Under the pieces are notes generated by a model. The model was not told the DNA's origin and did no database searches. It saw nothing but the letters and a program-made list of their open reading frames with translations. Both the position numbers and the translations under genes were made by a program. A stretch of DNA of 23,707 nucleotides from JAQGMJ01 sp036498945 (GTDB lineage Bacteria; Pseudomonadota; Gammaproteobacteria; Burkholderiales; JAEUOS01): assembly GCA_036498945.1 (NCBI GenBank), contig DASYEQ010000109.1, positions 1-23,707 on the forward strand. The letters run 5' to 3'. Below are positions 1-6,513 of this stretch, in pieces. Numbering within the stretch: position 1 is the first letter of the stretch; each line of letters begins with the position of its first letter.

Positions 1-50
1 GCCTGCGAAGCGAATGCCAGAACCAGGGCCACCGAAAAAGCGGTCTTCAT
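1..50 (-). CDS. N-terminal fragment of a secreted protein, probably a cytochrome c
   Basis: Only the first 16 full codons are inside the window. They read MKTAFSVALVLAFASQ, a typical Sec signal peptide with one lysine near the start followed by a hydrophobic core. An AGGA ribosome-binding site lies about 10 nt upstream of the ATG, and a TAGAAT -10 box sits at 94-99 on the same strand. The identity is inferred from context: in many Betaproteobacteria the gene divergent from engB encodes a small class I or c4-type cytochrome c, followed by the ResB/CcsA haem-ligation genes. No CXXCH haem motif is visible because the gene leaves the window, so the product name is a guess while the signal peptide is seen directly. 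Confidence 0.6.
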   Translation of the reverse strand, partial: MKTAFSVALVLAFASQ

Positions 51-93
51 GGGGCTTTTTCCTAAAAGAGCTTGGTGTTTTGTCAAACCTGAT

Positions 94-99
94 ATTCTA
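94..99 (-). promoter_or_regulatory. Candidate -10 box for the leftward secreted-protein gene
   Basis: On the minus strand this reads TAGAAT and lies about 44 nt upstream of the ATG at 50. No good -35 is present at 17 nt. An inverted repeat, AAACCA-ATA-TGGTTT (104-118), overlaps the spacer and could bind a regulator. This is weak evidence based on motif and position only. Confidence 0.3.
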
Positions 100-265
100 C
101 CGCAAACCAATATGGTTTTTACGAGTGCGCGCCGAATCCGCGTCATGAGAAGGGACCGCGCGCTGCCGGCGCCCGCCTTCTTCTCGGTTCCTGCCACTGC
201 GCACCAGTTCTTTCCCGTCGTCCATGCGGCCGCGCGCCGCCTTTTCATTTCCTGGAATTCCCTGC

Positions 266-889
266 ATGTCGCCCTTTCACCGCGCCACGTTTTTCATCAC
301 CGCCGCGAAACTGAGCGATCTGAACAAATTCACTTCGGTCGCCGAGGTCGCGTTCGCCGGGCGTTCCAACGCCGGCAAGTCGAGCGCCATCAATACGCTG
401 GCCAACCACAAGCGCATGGCCTTCACCAGCAAGACGCCGGGACGCACCCAGCAGCTCAATTATTTTGCCCTGGGCGAAGACCGCTTCCTGGTAGATTTGC
501 CAGGATACGGCTACGCCAAGGTCTCGCGCACTGAGCGCGAGCGCTGGAACCAGTTCCTCGGGCGCTATTTGCAGGTCCGCGAGCCGCTGGCGGGGCTGGT
601 GCTGATCATGGATTCGCGCCATGCGCTCACCGAGCTCGACTGGCAAATGCTGGAGTGGTTCGGCGGCACCGGCAAGCCGGTGCATGCGCTGCTCACCAAA
701 AGTGACAAGCTCTCCAAGCTGGAAGCTGCCTCCACGTTGCGCCGCGTGCGCACGGAAATGGGCGCGGTTTCGCCGCTCTATTCCGCCAGCATGTTTTCCA
801 GCCTGAAAAAGACCGGCATGGCCGAGGCGGAGCAGGCGATCCTGCCTTGGCTGCATGTGACGCCAACCGGCGACACTGCGGCCACCTGA
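266..889 (+). CDS. engB: Ribosome-assembly GTPase EngB (YihA/YsxC)
   Basis: This 207-residue protein belongs to the TrmE-Era-EngA-EngB-Septin-like GTPases and acts in late assembly of the large ribosomal subunit in the cytoplasm. All GTP-binding motifs are present: P-loop GRSNAGKSS (32-40), the G2 threonine in PGRT (58-61), DLPG (77-80), TKSD (144-147) and SAS (173-175). Length and the opening MSPFHRATFF match family members, so I start at 266 rather than at the in-frame ATG at 224, which would add 14 residues without a family counterpart. Neither start has a strong ribosome-binding site. The gene is divergent from the probable cytochrome c gene and upstream of hemB, a common betaproteobacterial arrangement. 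The family assignment is secure; the start is slightly less so. Confidence 0.95.
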   Translation: MSPFHRATFFITAAKLSDLNKFTSVAEVAFAGRSNAGKSSAINTLANHKRMAFTSKTPGRTQQLNYFALGEDRFLVDLPGYGYAKVSRTERERWNQFLGRYLQVREPLAGLVLIMDSRHALTELDWQMLEWFGGTGKPVHALLTKSDKLSKLEAASTLRRVRTEMGAVSPLYSASMFSSLKKTGMAEAEQAILPWLHVTPTGDTAAT

Positions 890-970
890 ACTGCATCTGC
901 GCGGCAGGAAGCAAATATATTTCGGCGAACGCGAATCCGCGGCGCGCCACAATGTGTAAAAACGACAGAC

Positions 971-1071
971 AAAAAAATAGGCCGTGGAGAAAGGGGATTA
1001 TCTCCACGGCCGAACGCCTTTAGAATAAGGCACCCGCTCAGGGAGGAGAAGCGGGAGACGCATAGCGTCTG
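971..1071 (-). ncRNA. Predicted small RNA between engB and hemB with CU-rich loop and intrinsic terminator
   Basis: Seen on the minus strand: a -35 TTGAAA (1101-1106), a 17-nt spacer and a -10 TATCTT (1078-1083), predicting a start near 1070-1071. The RNA then forms hairpin AGACGC-UAU-GCGUCU (1056-1070), hairpin CCCGCU/AGCGGG (1033-1055) whose 11-nt loop is UCUCCUCCCUG, hairpin GCCUU/AAGGC (1016-1031), and a perfect 11-bp stem GGCCGUGGAGA (980-1011) followed by UAUUUUUUU. The product is about 100 nt with no plausible ORF. The loop is complementary to Shine-Dalgarno sequences of the AGGAGG type, as in Hfq-associated regulatory RNAs; that role is inference. A hemB RNA motif has been described upstream of hemB in Burkholderia, and this locus may be related. 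On the plus strand the terminator stem lacks a T-run, so it does not end engB. Confidence 0.75.
980..1011 (-). terminator. Intrinsic terminator of the predicted small RNA
   Basis: Perfect 11-bp stem (980-990 with 1001-1011) and 10-nt loop, followed on the minus strand by TATTTTTTT at 971-979. This is a textbook Rho-independent terminator. It points leftward although neither flanking gene is leftward, which is the main argument for an independent transcript. Confidence 0.85.
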
Positions 1072-1077
1072 CGGAAT

Positions 1078-1106
1078 AAGATAGACACTTCACGGATAAG
1101 TTTCAA
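1078..1106 (-). promoter_or_regulatory. Sigma-70-type promoter of the predicted small RNA
   Basis: TTGAAA (1101-1106, minus), 17-nt spacer, TATCTT (1078-1083, minus). Both boxes match 5 of 6 consensus positions at optimal spacing. The -35 box lies inside the left arm of an inverted repeat shared with the hemB upstream region. Confidence 0.7.
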
Positions 1107-1143
1107 GAGCTGAAAAAATTTTTTCGTTCGCCACACTTGAAAC
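1100..1143. repeat. Inverted repeat with A6T6 palindrome between the small RNA promoter and hemB
   Basis: GTTTCAAG (1100-1107) and CTTGAAAC (1136-1143) are perfect 8-bp inverted arms separated by 28 bp that contain the 14-bp palindrome GAAAAAATTTTTTC (1112-1125). The left arm carries the -35 box of the leftward small RNA. The right arm offers a mirror-image TTGAAA toward hemB, but I find no good -10 box at the correct distance. It may be a regulator site or curved DNA; function is unknown. Confidence 0.5.
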
Positions 1144-1170
1144 TAACTTCGACATTGAATTCGTAAGACC

Positions 1171-2187
1171 ATGAAAATATTAGGCAACTATCCGGAAAAG
1201 CGCATGCGGCGCAATCGTCGCTCGGATTTCGCTCGGCGCATGGTGCAGGAGAATGTCCTTACCGCGAGTGATTTTATTTATCCGGTGTTCGTGCTCGATG
1301 AACGCGACGTCGGCGCGGGCGTCACCCAAGCGGTCCCCTCCATGCCGGGTGTCTCGCGCTACACGCTGGACAAACTGCTGCCGGTTGCCGAAAAGACGTT
1401 GACACTCGGCGTGCCGTGCATGGCGCTGTTTCCGGTGATCGACCAGAAGAAAAAGTCGCTCGACGGCAACGAGGCCACCAACCCCGACGGCCTAGTGCCG
1501 CGCGTGGTGGCGGAACTGAAAAAGCGCTTTCCCGAACTGGGCGTGCTGTGCGACGTGGCGCTCGACCCCTACACCAGCCACGGCCAGGACGGGGTGATCG
1601 ACGACGACGGCTACATCATGAACGAGATCACCGTCGACATCCTGTGCCGGCAGGCGGTGGCGCAGGCCAACGCCGGCGTCGACATCGTCGCACCTTCCGA
1701 CATGATGGACGGGCGCATCGGCGCCATCCGCAAGACGCTCGACGGCGCGGAGCATCCGCTGACGCAGATCATGGCCTACTCGGCCAAGTACGCCAGCGCC
1801 TTCTACGGCCCCTTCCGCGACGCGGTGGGCTCGGCGAAGAATCTCGGCAAGTCGAACAAGAAGACCTACCAGATGGACCCGGCCAACAGCGACGAAGCGC
1901 TGTGGGAGGTCGGTCTCGATCTCGCCGAGGGCGCCGACATGGTGATGGTCAAGCCCGGCCTGCCCTATCTCGACATCCTGCGCCGCGTGAAGGACGAGTT
2001 CAAGGCGCCGACCTTCGTCTACCAGGTAAGCGGCGAATACGCGATGCTCAAGGCGGCGGCGCAAAACGGCTGGCTGGACGAGAAGCTCGCGGTGATGGAG
2101 TCGCTGATGGCCTTCAAGCGCGCCGGCGCCGACGGCGTGCTCACCTACTTCGCCCTGGAGGCGGCGCAGTGGCTCAAGCAGGGCTAG
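1171..2187 (+). CDS. hemB: Delta-aminolevulinic acid dehydratase (porphobilinogen synthase)
   Basis: This cytosolic enzyme joins two 5-aminolevulinate molecules into porphobilinogen, the common step of tetrapyrrole synthesis. The 338-residue protein has the family's normal length. The two active-site lysines are visible: K206 in AYSAKYASAFYGPFRDA and the Schiff-base K261 in MVMVKPGLPYLD. The segment CDVALDPYTSHGQDGV (127-142) has aspartate and alanine where zinc enzymes carry a cysteine triad, so this is the magnesium-type, zinc-independent form; that part is a family-based inference. The ATG has only a weak ribosome-binding site (TAAGACC). There are 281 bp between engB and hemB, containing the predicted antisense-direction small RNA. 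No clear hemB promoter or terminator was found, so read-through from engB is possible. Confidence 0.97.
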   Translation: MKILGNYPEKRMRRNRRSDFARRMVQENVLTASDFIYPVFVLDERDVGAGVTQAVPSMPGVSRYTLDKLLPVAEKTLTLGVPCMALFPVIDQKKKSLDGNEATNPDGLVPRVVAELKKRFPELGVLCDVALDPYTSHGQDGVIDDDGYIMNEITVDILCRQAVAQANAGVDIVAPSDMMDGRIGAIRKTLDGAEHPLTQIMAYSAKYASAFYGPFRDAVGSAKNLGKSNKKTYQMDPANSDEALWEVGLDLAEGADMVMVKPGLPYLDILRRVKDEFKAPTFVYQVSGEYAMLKAAAQNGWLDEKLAVMESLMAFKRAGADGVLTYFALEAAQWLKQG

Positions 2188-2274
2188 GGCCCGCGCCCGG
2201 GACTTTGCGCGCGGCCTGAAACTTCGCGGCCCGATGGCGATCCATTCACAGCAAGCCGACAAAAAGAACCTCCC

Positions 2275-3357
2275 ATGCAATTGCTGCTGATCACCAAGGA
2301 CCGCCAGATCGAGCGCCGCGACAACCTCGAAGCCATTCCCGAGGACAGCTTCGTGTGGATCGATGCCGCCCGCAGCGAGCCGGCCGAACCCTGGCGCGAC
2401 CTGGCCGAAGACCTGACCGGCATCCGCGTATTCGACGCCCACATGATCGACGCGGCCAACGAGTCGCACCCCTCCTTTTTCGACAACACCTCGGACTACG
2501 AGGTGGTGATCTTCCGCGGCCTCTCGGCCTCGCCCGAATCGATCGACGACGAGAAGTCGGTGCGCCTGGGAAGCGACCACACCTACGCCTACGGCCCGAT
2601 CAATACCCGCCCCTTCCGCGTCAAGACCGCACCCATCGTGTTCTTCCTGCTGCCGCGCCTGGTCATCACCGTGCGCCCGGACGAAGCGCCTTCGATCGGC
2701 CAGGTGCGCGCGCGCCTGCTGTCGAACGCCGCGCGCGCGCCGGTCTCCCCTGAAGAACTGGCGCACCGCGTGCTCAACGCCATGGTCGACCGCTACCTGG
2801 AGCTGCGCCTGCCGATGGCCGAGCGCCTGGACCGCTGGCAGCGCAACCTGCTCGACCCGCGCCGCCCATTCAACGACTGGCACGCGCTTCTGGATCAGCG
2901 CATCGAGATCCGCAAGCTCGAGCACTTGTGCGAGGAGCAGCGCGACGCCATCCAGGAGTGGCGCGACCACCGCTACGAAAACCTGTCGGACGTGATGAGC
3001 GTGCGCATCAACGACCTGCTGGAGCACATCGCCCGCGTGCTCGGCCACGCGCAGCGCCTGGAGCAGACCGCGGAGTCGGCCGTGCAGCTGCACTTCTCCG
3101 CCACCGCGCACCGCACCAACGAGATCATGCGCACCCTCACCATCCTGACCGCGATCTTCATGCCCTTGACGCTGATCACCGGCATCTTCGGCATGAACTT
3201 CAAGGAAATGCCCTGGCTCGAATGGCACCTCGGCTTCTGGACCACCATGGGCCTGATGAGCCTGCTCGCGCTGTGCCTGATGCTCTACTTCCGCTCCAAG
3301 CGCTACATCGAGCGCAGCGACCGGCCGCGCCGCCCGCTGACCTCACAGGACCTCTGA
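2275..3357 (+). CDS. corA: CorA-family divalent metal ion channel
   Basis: The 360-residue product has the CorA layout: a soluble N-terminal alpha/beta domain (about 1-200), long helices rich in charged residues (about 160-285), and two C-terminal membrane helices (about 287-307 and 320-340). The signature GMN (306-308) ends the first helix and is followed by the periplasmic loop FKEMPWLEW, similar to the MPEL-type loop of CorA. CorA proteins form inner-membrane pentamers that import Mg2+ or Co2+; the ZntB branch moves Zn2+. The loop favours CorA over ZntB, but the ion cannot be settled from sequence. The gene starts 87 bp after hemB and ends 4 bp before the TlpA-like gene, so the last two are probably co-transcribed. 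Confidence 0.88.
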   Translation: MQLLLITKDRQIERRDNLEAIPEDSFVWIDAARSEPAEPWRDLAEDLTGIRVFDAHMIDAANESHPSFFDNTSDYEVVIFRGLSASPESIDDEKSVRLGSDHTYAYGPINTRPFRVKTAPIVFFLLPRLVITVRPDEAPSIGQVRARLLSNAARAPVSPEELAHRVLNAMVDRYLELRLPMAERLDRWQRNLLDPRRPFNDWHALLDQRIEIRKLEHLCEEQRDAIQEWRDHRYENLSDVMSVRINDLLEHIARVLGHAQRLEQTAESAVQLHFSATAHRTNEIMRTLTILTAIFMPLTLITGIFGMNFKEMPWLEWHLGFWTTMGLMSLLALCLMLYFRSKRYIERSDRPRRPLTSQDL

Positions 3358-3361
3358 ATCC

Positions 3362-3883
3362 ATGCCCCGCCTCGTTTCGCGCGCCGCGCGCGCCCTCCTC
3401 GCCTGCGCCGCCCTCTGCCTGGCTTGCACCGCCGGCGCCGGCGAGATCAAGCCCTGGAAAGGCGCCGCGCCCACCCTGGAATTGCCCGACCTCGACGGCC
3501 ATGCCCATGCGCTGGCCGAATACAAGGGCCGCGTGGTGGTGGTCAACTTCTGGGCCACCTGGTGCGAGCCCTGCCGCGCCGAAATGCCCTCGATGCAAAA
3601 AATGGCCGACAAGTACGGCGCCGACAAGCTGGTGGTGCTGGGCGTGAACTACCAGGAAGGCGCGCCGCGCATCCGCCGCTTTCTCGAGGCCAACCCGGTG
3701 CATTTCACCGTCCTGATGGACCGCGACGGCGCCGTCACCAAGAAGTGGACCTCCCGCATCTTTCCCACCTCGGTAATCCTCGGCCCGGACGGCCGCGCCC
3801 GCCAGATCGTGACCGGCGAGACCGACTGGAACGCTCCGGCGATGGACGCCCTGATCGCCAAGTTGCTGCCGAAGCAAAAGTAG
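3362..3883 (+). CDS. TlpA-like periplasmic thiol-disulfide oxidoreductase
   Basis: The 173-residue protein begins with an arginine-containing n-region and an alanine/leucine/cysteine-rich hydrophobic stretch (about 8-26), a signal peptide ending near AGAGE. The mature part is a thioredoxin fold of the TlpA/ResA type: NFWATWCEPCRAEMP carries the redox pair C68/C71, and the cis-proline site is seen in the segment IFPTSVIL. TlpA/ResA proteins reduce periplasmic disulfides, for example apocytochrome c or copper-chaperone cysteines, and usually receive electrons from CcdA or DsbD. The start follows the corA stop by 4 bp, suggesting coupling. A cysteine-rich leader leaves a lipoprotein anchor possible. 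The partner in this organism is unknown; note the unusual DsbD homologue at 10804-11631. Confidence 0.88.
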   Translation: MPRLVSRAARALLACAALCLACTAGAGEIKPWKGAAPTLELPDLDGHAHALAEYKGRVVVVNFWATWCEPCRAEMPSMQKMADKYGADKLVVLGVNYQEGAPRIRRFLEANPVHFTVLMDRDGAVTKKWTSRIFPTSVILGPDGRARQIVTGETDWNAPAMDALIAKLLPKQK

Positions 3884-3933
3884 ATTCCGGTCAAATCCGC
3901 CACCGCGCCGCCCCCGGCGAGGGTGGCAACTGC

Positions 3934-3939
3934 TATTAT
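3934..3939 (+). promoter_or_regulatory. Candidate extended -10 promoter for the transglutaminase-like gene
   Basis: TGCTATTAT (3931-3939) matches an extended -10 element (TG-N-TATTAT). It lies 35 bp before the ATG at 3974, in the 90-bp gap after the TlpA-like gene. No -35 box is evident, which is usual for extended -10 promoters. Confidence 0.4.
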
Positions 3940-3973
3940 TTCAGGTTCTGAAAACCCGCTGTCCGGAACCGCC

Positions 3974-5089
3974 ATGCCGCACTACTCCCGCCGCCATTTC
4001 CTGCGCGCCGGCGCCGCCCTCGCCGCCCCGGCTGCCGTCGGCCTGCCGCTCCTGGCCGCCTCGCGCGACGCCGCCGCCGCGTTCAACCCCCAGCCGGGTC
4101 CCTGGCGCACGCTGGAAGTCACCACGCGCTTCGAAGTCCTGTTGCCCACCGGCACCACCAAGATATGGCTGCCCGTACCCTCGGTGGCGAGCGATTACCA
4201 GCAGCTGATGGACAACCGCTTCGGCGGCGGCGCCGACGTGATGCGCCTGACCTCCGACGGCCGCTTCGGCGCCACCATGCTCTACGCCGAGTTCAGCGAG
4301 AACAACAAGAACCCGATGGTGGAAATCGTCAGCCGCGTGCGTACCCGCGACCGCGCCACCGCCTTCAGCCGCAAAATTGCCGCGAAGGAAGACGCCGACA
4401 CCCTCAAGCTCTACCTCGCGCCCACCGACCTGATCCCCACCGACGGCATCGTGCGCAAGACCGCGCTCTCGATCACCAAGGGCGCGAAGACGGACGAGGC
4501 GAAGGCACGCGCGATCTACGAGTGGATCTGCGACAACACCTTCCGCGACCCGAAGACGCGCGGCTGCGGCATCGGCGACATCAAGGCGATGCTGGAGACC
4601 GGCAACCTCGGCGGCAAGTGCGCCGACTTGAATGCACTGTTCGTCGGCCTCTCGCGCGCCGTCGGCATCCCGGCGCGCGACGTCTACGGCGTGCGCGTGG
4701 TGAAGTCGCAGTTCGGCTATCGAAGCCTGGGCGCCGGCACCCCCTCGATCACCCGCGCCCAGCACTGCCGCGCCGAAGTCTTCCTGCAGGCCCACGGCTG
4801 GGTGCCGGTCGACCCCGCCGACGTGCGCAAGGTGGTGCTGGAGGAAAAGCCCCAGCCCACCACCATCAACGACCCGCTGGTGCAAGCCGTGCGCCCCAAG
4901 CTCTTCGGCGCCTGGGAAATGAACTGGGTGGCCTTCAACACCGCCGCCGACATCAAGCTGCCCGGCAGCCAGGGCCCCACGGTCGGCTTCCTCATGTACC
5001 CGGAAGGCGAGAATCGCGAAGGGCGCCTCGACAGCCTGGACCCCGACAACTTCAAGTACAGCATGACCGGGCGCGAAATCGCCGCTTGA
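3974..5089 (+). CDS. Tat-exported transglutaminase-like (cysteine protease fold) protein
   Basis: The 371-residue protein opens with a twin-arginine signal, SRRHFLRAG (5-13), a hydrophobic segment (about 14-29), and a probable cleavage near residues 34-36. I chose the ATG at 3974 because it places the twin arginines six residues from the start; an upstream in-frame ATG at 3923 would add 17 unlikely residues and lies before the likely promoter. A transglutaminase core follows, with a credible catalytic triad: C216 in GGKCADLN, H264 in QHCRAEVF and D280 in VPVDPADV. Bacterial proteins of this group are poorly understood; some act as proteases or peptide-modifying enzymes, and the substrate here is unknown. 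A strong terminator follows the stop codon. Export through Tat suggests it folds before secretion. Confidence 0.87.
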   Translation: MPHYSRRHFLRAGAALAAPAAVGLPLLAASRDAAAAFNPQPGPWRTLEVTTRFEVLLPTGTTKIWLPVPSVASDYQQLMDNRFGGGADVMRLTSDGRFGATMLYAEFSENNKNPMVEIVSRVRTRDRATAFSRKIAAKEDADTLKLYLAPTDLIPTDGIVRKTALSITKGAKTDEAKARAIYEWICDNTFRDPKTRGCGIGDIKAMLETGNLGGKCADLNALFVGLSRAVGIPARDVYGVRVVKSQFGYRSLGAGTPSITRAQHCRAEVFLQAHGWVPVDPADVRKVVLEEKPQPTTINDPLVQAVRPKLFGAWEMNWVAFNTAADIKLPGSQGPTVGFLMYPEGENREGRLDSLDPDNFKYSMTGREIAA

Positions 5090-5113
5090 AGATCACCACA
5101 CTTGTGGTCGAAG

Positions 5114-5139
5114 ACGGCGCCTTGGGCGCCGTTTTTTTT
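5114..5139 (+). terminator. Intrinsic terminator after the transglutaminase-like gene
   Basis: CGGCGCC-TTG-GGCGCCG stem-loop (5115-5131) followed by eight T residues (5132-5139), 25 bp after the stop codon. It is a strong Rho-independent terminator. Confidence 0.93.
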
Positions 5140-5469
5140 GGGCACCCTGAGAAAACCTGAGGAATAACTGATTAAGTGGGCTAAGCCCCCTTAACAACCC
5201 CGAAATCAGAGGGGAGTGCGCCCTCTCACATTCCGAATTCGATACTTGTTCAGCATTTCCCTGAGATTTTTCGCAAAAACCGGCAACACAGTTGTGTTGC
5301 GGCAAGACGCGCAGGACGCGGCTTTCAAACTACCTCACCAAGGCTTTTAAAGAGCAAAGCGATTAGTACAAAGATACGCCAAACCTGCGCAAACACCTAG
5401 TCCCACCCCCGGATTTTTTGCCGGGTCCGCTCGCGGTAAGATGGGCGCAAATCAACGACCGTCGCCACC
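5140..5469. other. 330-bp non-coding region with several dyads
   Basis: No convincing ORF is present and the composition is more AT-rich than the neighbours. Visible dyads are GGGC-TAA-GCCC (5178-5188), GCAACACAGTTGTGTTGC (5283-5300), and CCCGG/CCGGG (5408-5425). Read on the minus strand, the middle dyad is followed by CGGTTTTTG and could act as a leftward terminator. A weak -10-like TAAGAT at 5437-5442 may serve the downstream membrane-protein gene. Confidence 0.5.
5283..5300. repeat. Near-perfect 18-bp dyad in the 330-bp non-coding region
   Basis: GCAACACA-GT-TGTGTTGC: 8-bp inverted arms with a 2-bp centre. Followed on the minus strand by CGGTTTTTG, so it could be either a leftward terminator hairpin or a protein-binding operator. 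Confidence 0.5.
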
Positions 5470-6054
5470 ATGAGCCTGCCTCCGATCCCGCAATTGCGCC
5501 CCATCCCGCGCCTGATGTTCGCCAGCCGCTGGCTGCAGTTTCCGCTCTACCTCGGCCTGATCGTGGCGCAGGCGGTGTACGTGGTGTTTTTCTGGATCGA
5601 GTTGATACACCTGATCGAGGCCGCCTTCGGCGTCGGCCCGATGGTGGCTACCCTGCCCGAGGGCAAGCTGACCGAGACATCTCTGATGCTGGTGGTGCTT
5701 GGCCTGATCGACGTGGTGATGATCTCCAACCTGCTGATCATGGTGATCGTCGGCGGCTACGAGACCTTCGTCTCGCGCATGGACCTGGATGGCCACCCGG
5801 ACCAGCCGGAGTGGCTCTCGCACGTGAACGCCAGCGTACTCAAGGTGAAGCTGGGCACGGCGATCATCGGCATCTCTTCGATCCACCTGCTGAAGACCTT
5901 CATCAACGCGCAGAACTACGACGCCAAGACCCTCGCCGCGCAAACGCTGATCCACATCGCCTTCCTGCTGTCGGCGATTGCCATCGCCTTTACCGACTAC
6001 ATCATGGAAAAGTCGATCGCCACGGCGCACGCGCGCAAGGGCGCGGAGCACTAA
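5470..6054 (+). CDS. UPF0114/YqhA-family (TIGR00645) inner-membrane protein
   Basis: The 194-residue protein has four predicted membrane helices (about 21-45, 70-95, 125-145 and 157-177). Between the second and third helices lies the conserved cytoplasmic segment GGYETFVSRMDLDGHPDQPEWL, with the LDGHPDQPEWL piece typical of the YqhA/UPF0114 family. The function of the family is not established; proposals are based on membrane location only. The gene stands alone: a terminator and 330 bp of non-coding DNA lie upstream, and the next gene is convergent, with its end 35 bp away. The start ATG is preceded by GTCGCCACC, which has no clear ribosome-binding site, but the N-terminus aligns with the family from MSLPPIPQLRPIPRLMFASR. 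Confidence 0.88.
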   Translation: MSLPPIPQLRPIPRLMFASRWLQFPLYLGLIVAQAVYVVFFWIELIHLIEAAFGVGPMVATLPEGKLTETSLMLVVLGLIDVVMISNLLIMVIVGGYETFVSRMDLDGHPDQPEWLSHVNASVLKVKLGTAIIGISSIHLLKTFINAQNYDAKTLAAQTLIHIAFLLSAIAIAFTDYIMEKSIATAHARKGAEH

Positions 6055-6089
6055 GTCCCTCCGGGCGCAGAAAGCCGCGCAGAACGCGC

Positions 6090-6434
6090 CTACTTGCCGC
6101 CAGCCGGCACGATCACCTTCTCCTCCACCAGGTAGGCCTTGACGCGGCCGATGAAGGTGGCGCCGTCGTCGGTCAGCGCCTTTCCCTGCGGGGACGCATG
6201 GGCCGCCTTCCAGGATTCGATATCGTCGTACCAGAGTTCGGCGATGCCATCGACGGCGATGTCGTGGTCCGGGATGTCCGGGCGCGAAGGCTCCTGTACG
6301 ATGACGTTCTGCACGTAGCGGCGCAGCCCCGGCACGGCATGCGCGAGCGCGGCGTGTTCCTCGTGCCAGTGGCGCAGGAATTCCTCGTGGCTGATTTCGG
6401 GACGGCGGGTGAGCAGCGTGATGGTCTTGATCAT
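6090..6434 (-). CDS. EthD-domain (dimeric alpha/beta barrel) protein
   Basis: The 114-residue product starts MIKTITLLTRRPEISHEEF and contains the EthD hallmark HWHEEHAAL (H22, H24, H27) followed by PGLRRYVQN. I start at 6434 because GAGG lies 7 nt upstream; an in-frame ATG at 6470 would add 12 unrelated residues. EthD proteins are small ferredoxin-like barrels that dimerise. Some assist degradation or cyclisation steps, but most have no known substrate, and none can be assigned here. It is the last gene of a leftward set after the PRISE-like dehydrogenase and a small secreted protein, so a joint role in catabolism is possible but unproven. Confidence 0.83.
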   Translation of the reverse strand: MIKTITLLTRRPEISHEEFLRHWHEEHAALAHAVPGLRRYVQNVIVQEPSRPDIPDHDIAVDGIAELWYDDIESWKAAHASPQGKALTDDGATFIGRVKAYLVEEKVIVPAGGK

Positions 6435-6495
6435 GGCGAAGCCTCGTGCAGCGGCGAATGCGGAACGCATCGCGTAGACCGCGTTTTATCACCGC

Positions 6496-6512
6496 GCCCC
6501 TCGCACAGGGGC
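6496..6512. other. Hairpin just after the small secreted protein gene
   Basis: GCCCCT-CGCAC-AGGGGC immediately follows the stop codon of the leftward gene ending at 6514. It lacks a T-run on the minus strand, so it may stabilise the mRNA end rather than terminate transcription. Confidence 0.35.
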
Positions 6513-6513
6513 T

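Noticed and set aside
224..265. Upstream ATG for engB adding 14 residues
   Set aside because: EngB proteins begin at the MSxFHxAxFF segment, and the extra residues have no family counterpart.
980..1011. Hairpin considered as the terminator of engB (plus strand)
   Set aside because: On the plus strand it is followed by CGAACGCC without a T-run, whereas the minus strand has seven T, so it points the other way.
1492..3228. A 578-codon open frame on the minus strand opposite hemB and corA
   Set aside because: Its composition (rich in H, V, G, R, A) is the mirror of GC-rich coding on the other strand, it spans two well-identified genes, and it has no recognisable domain.
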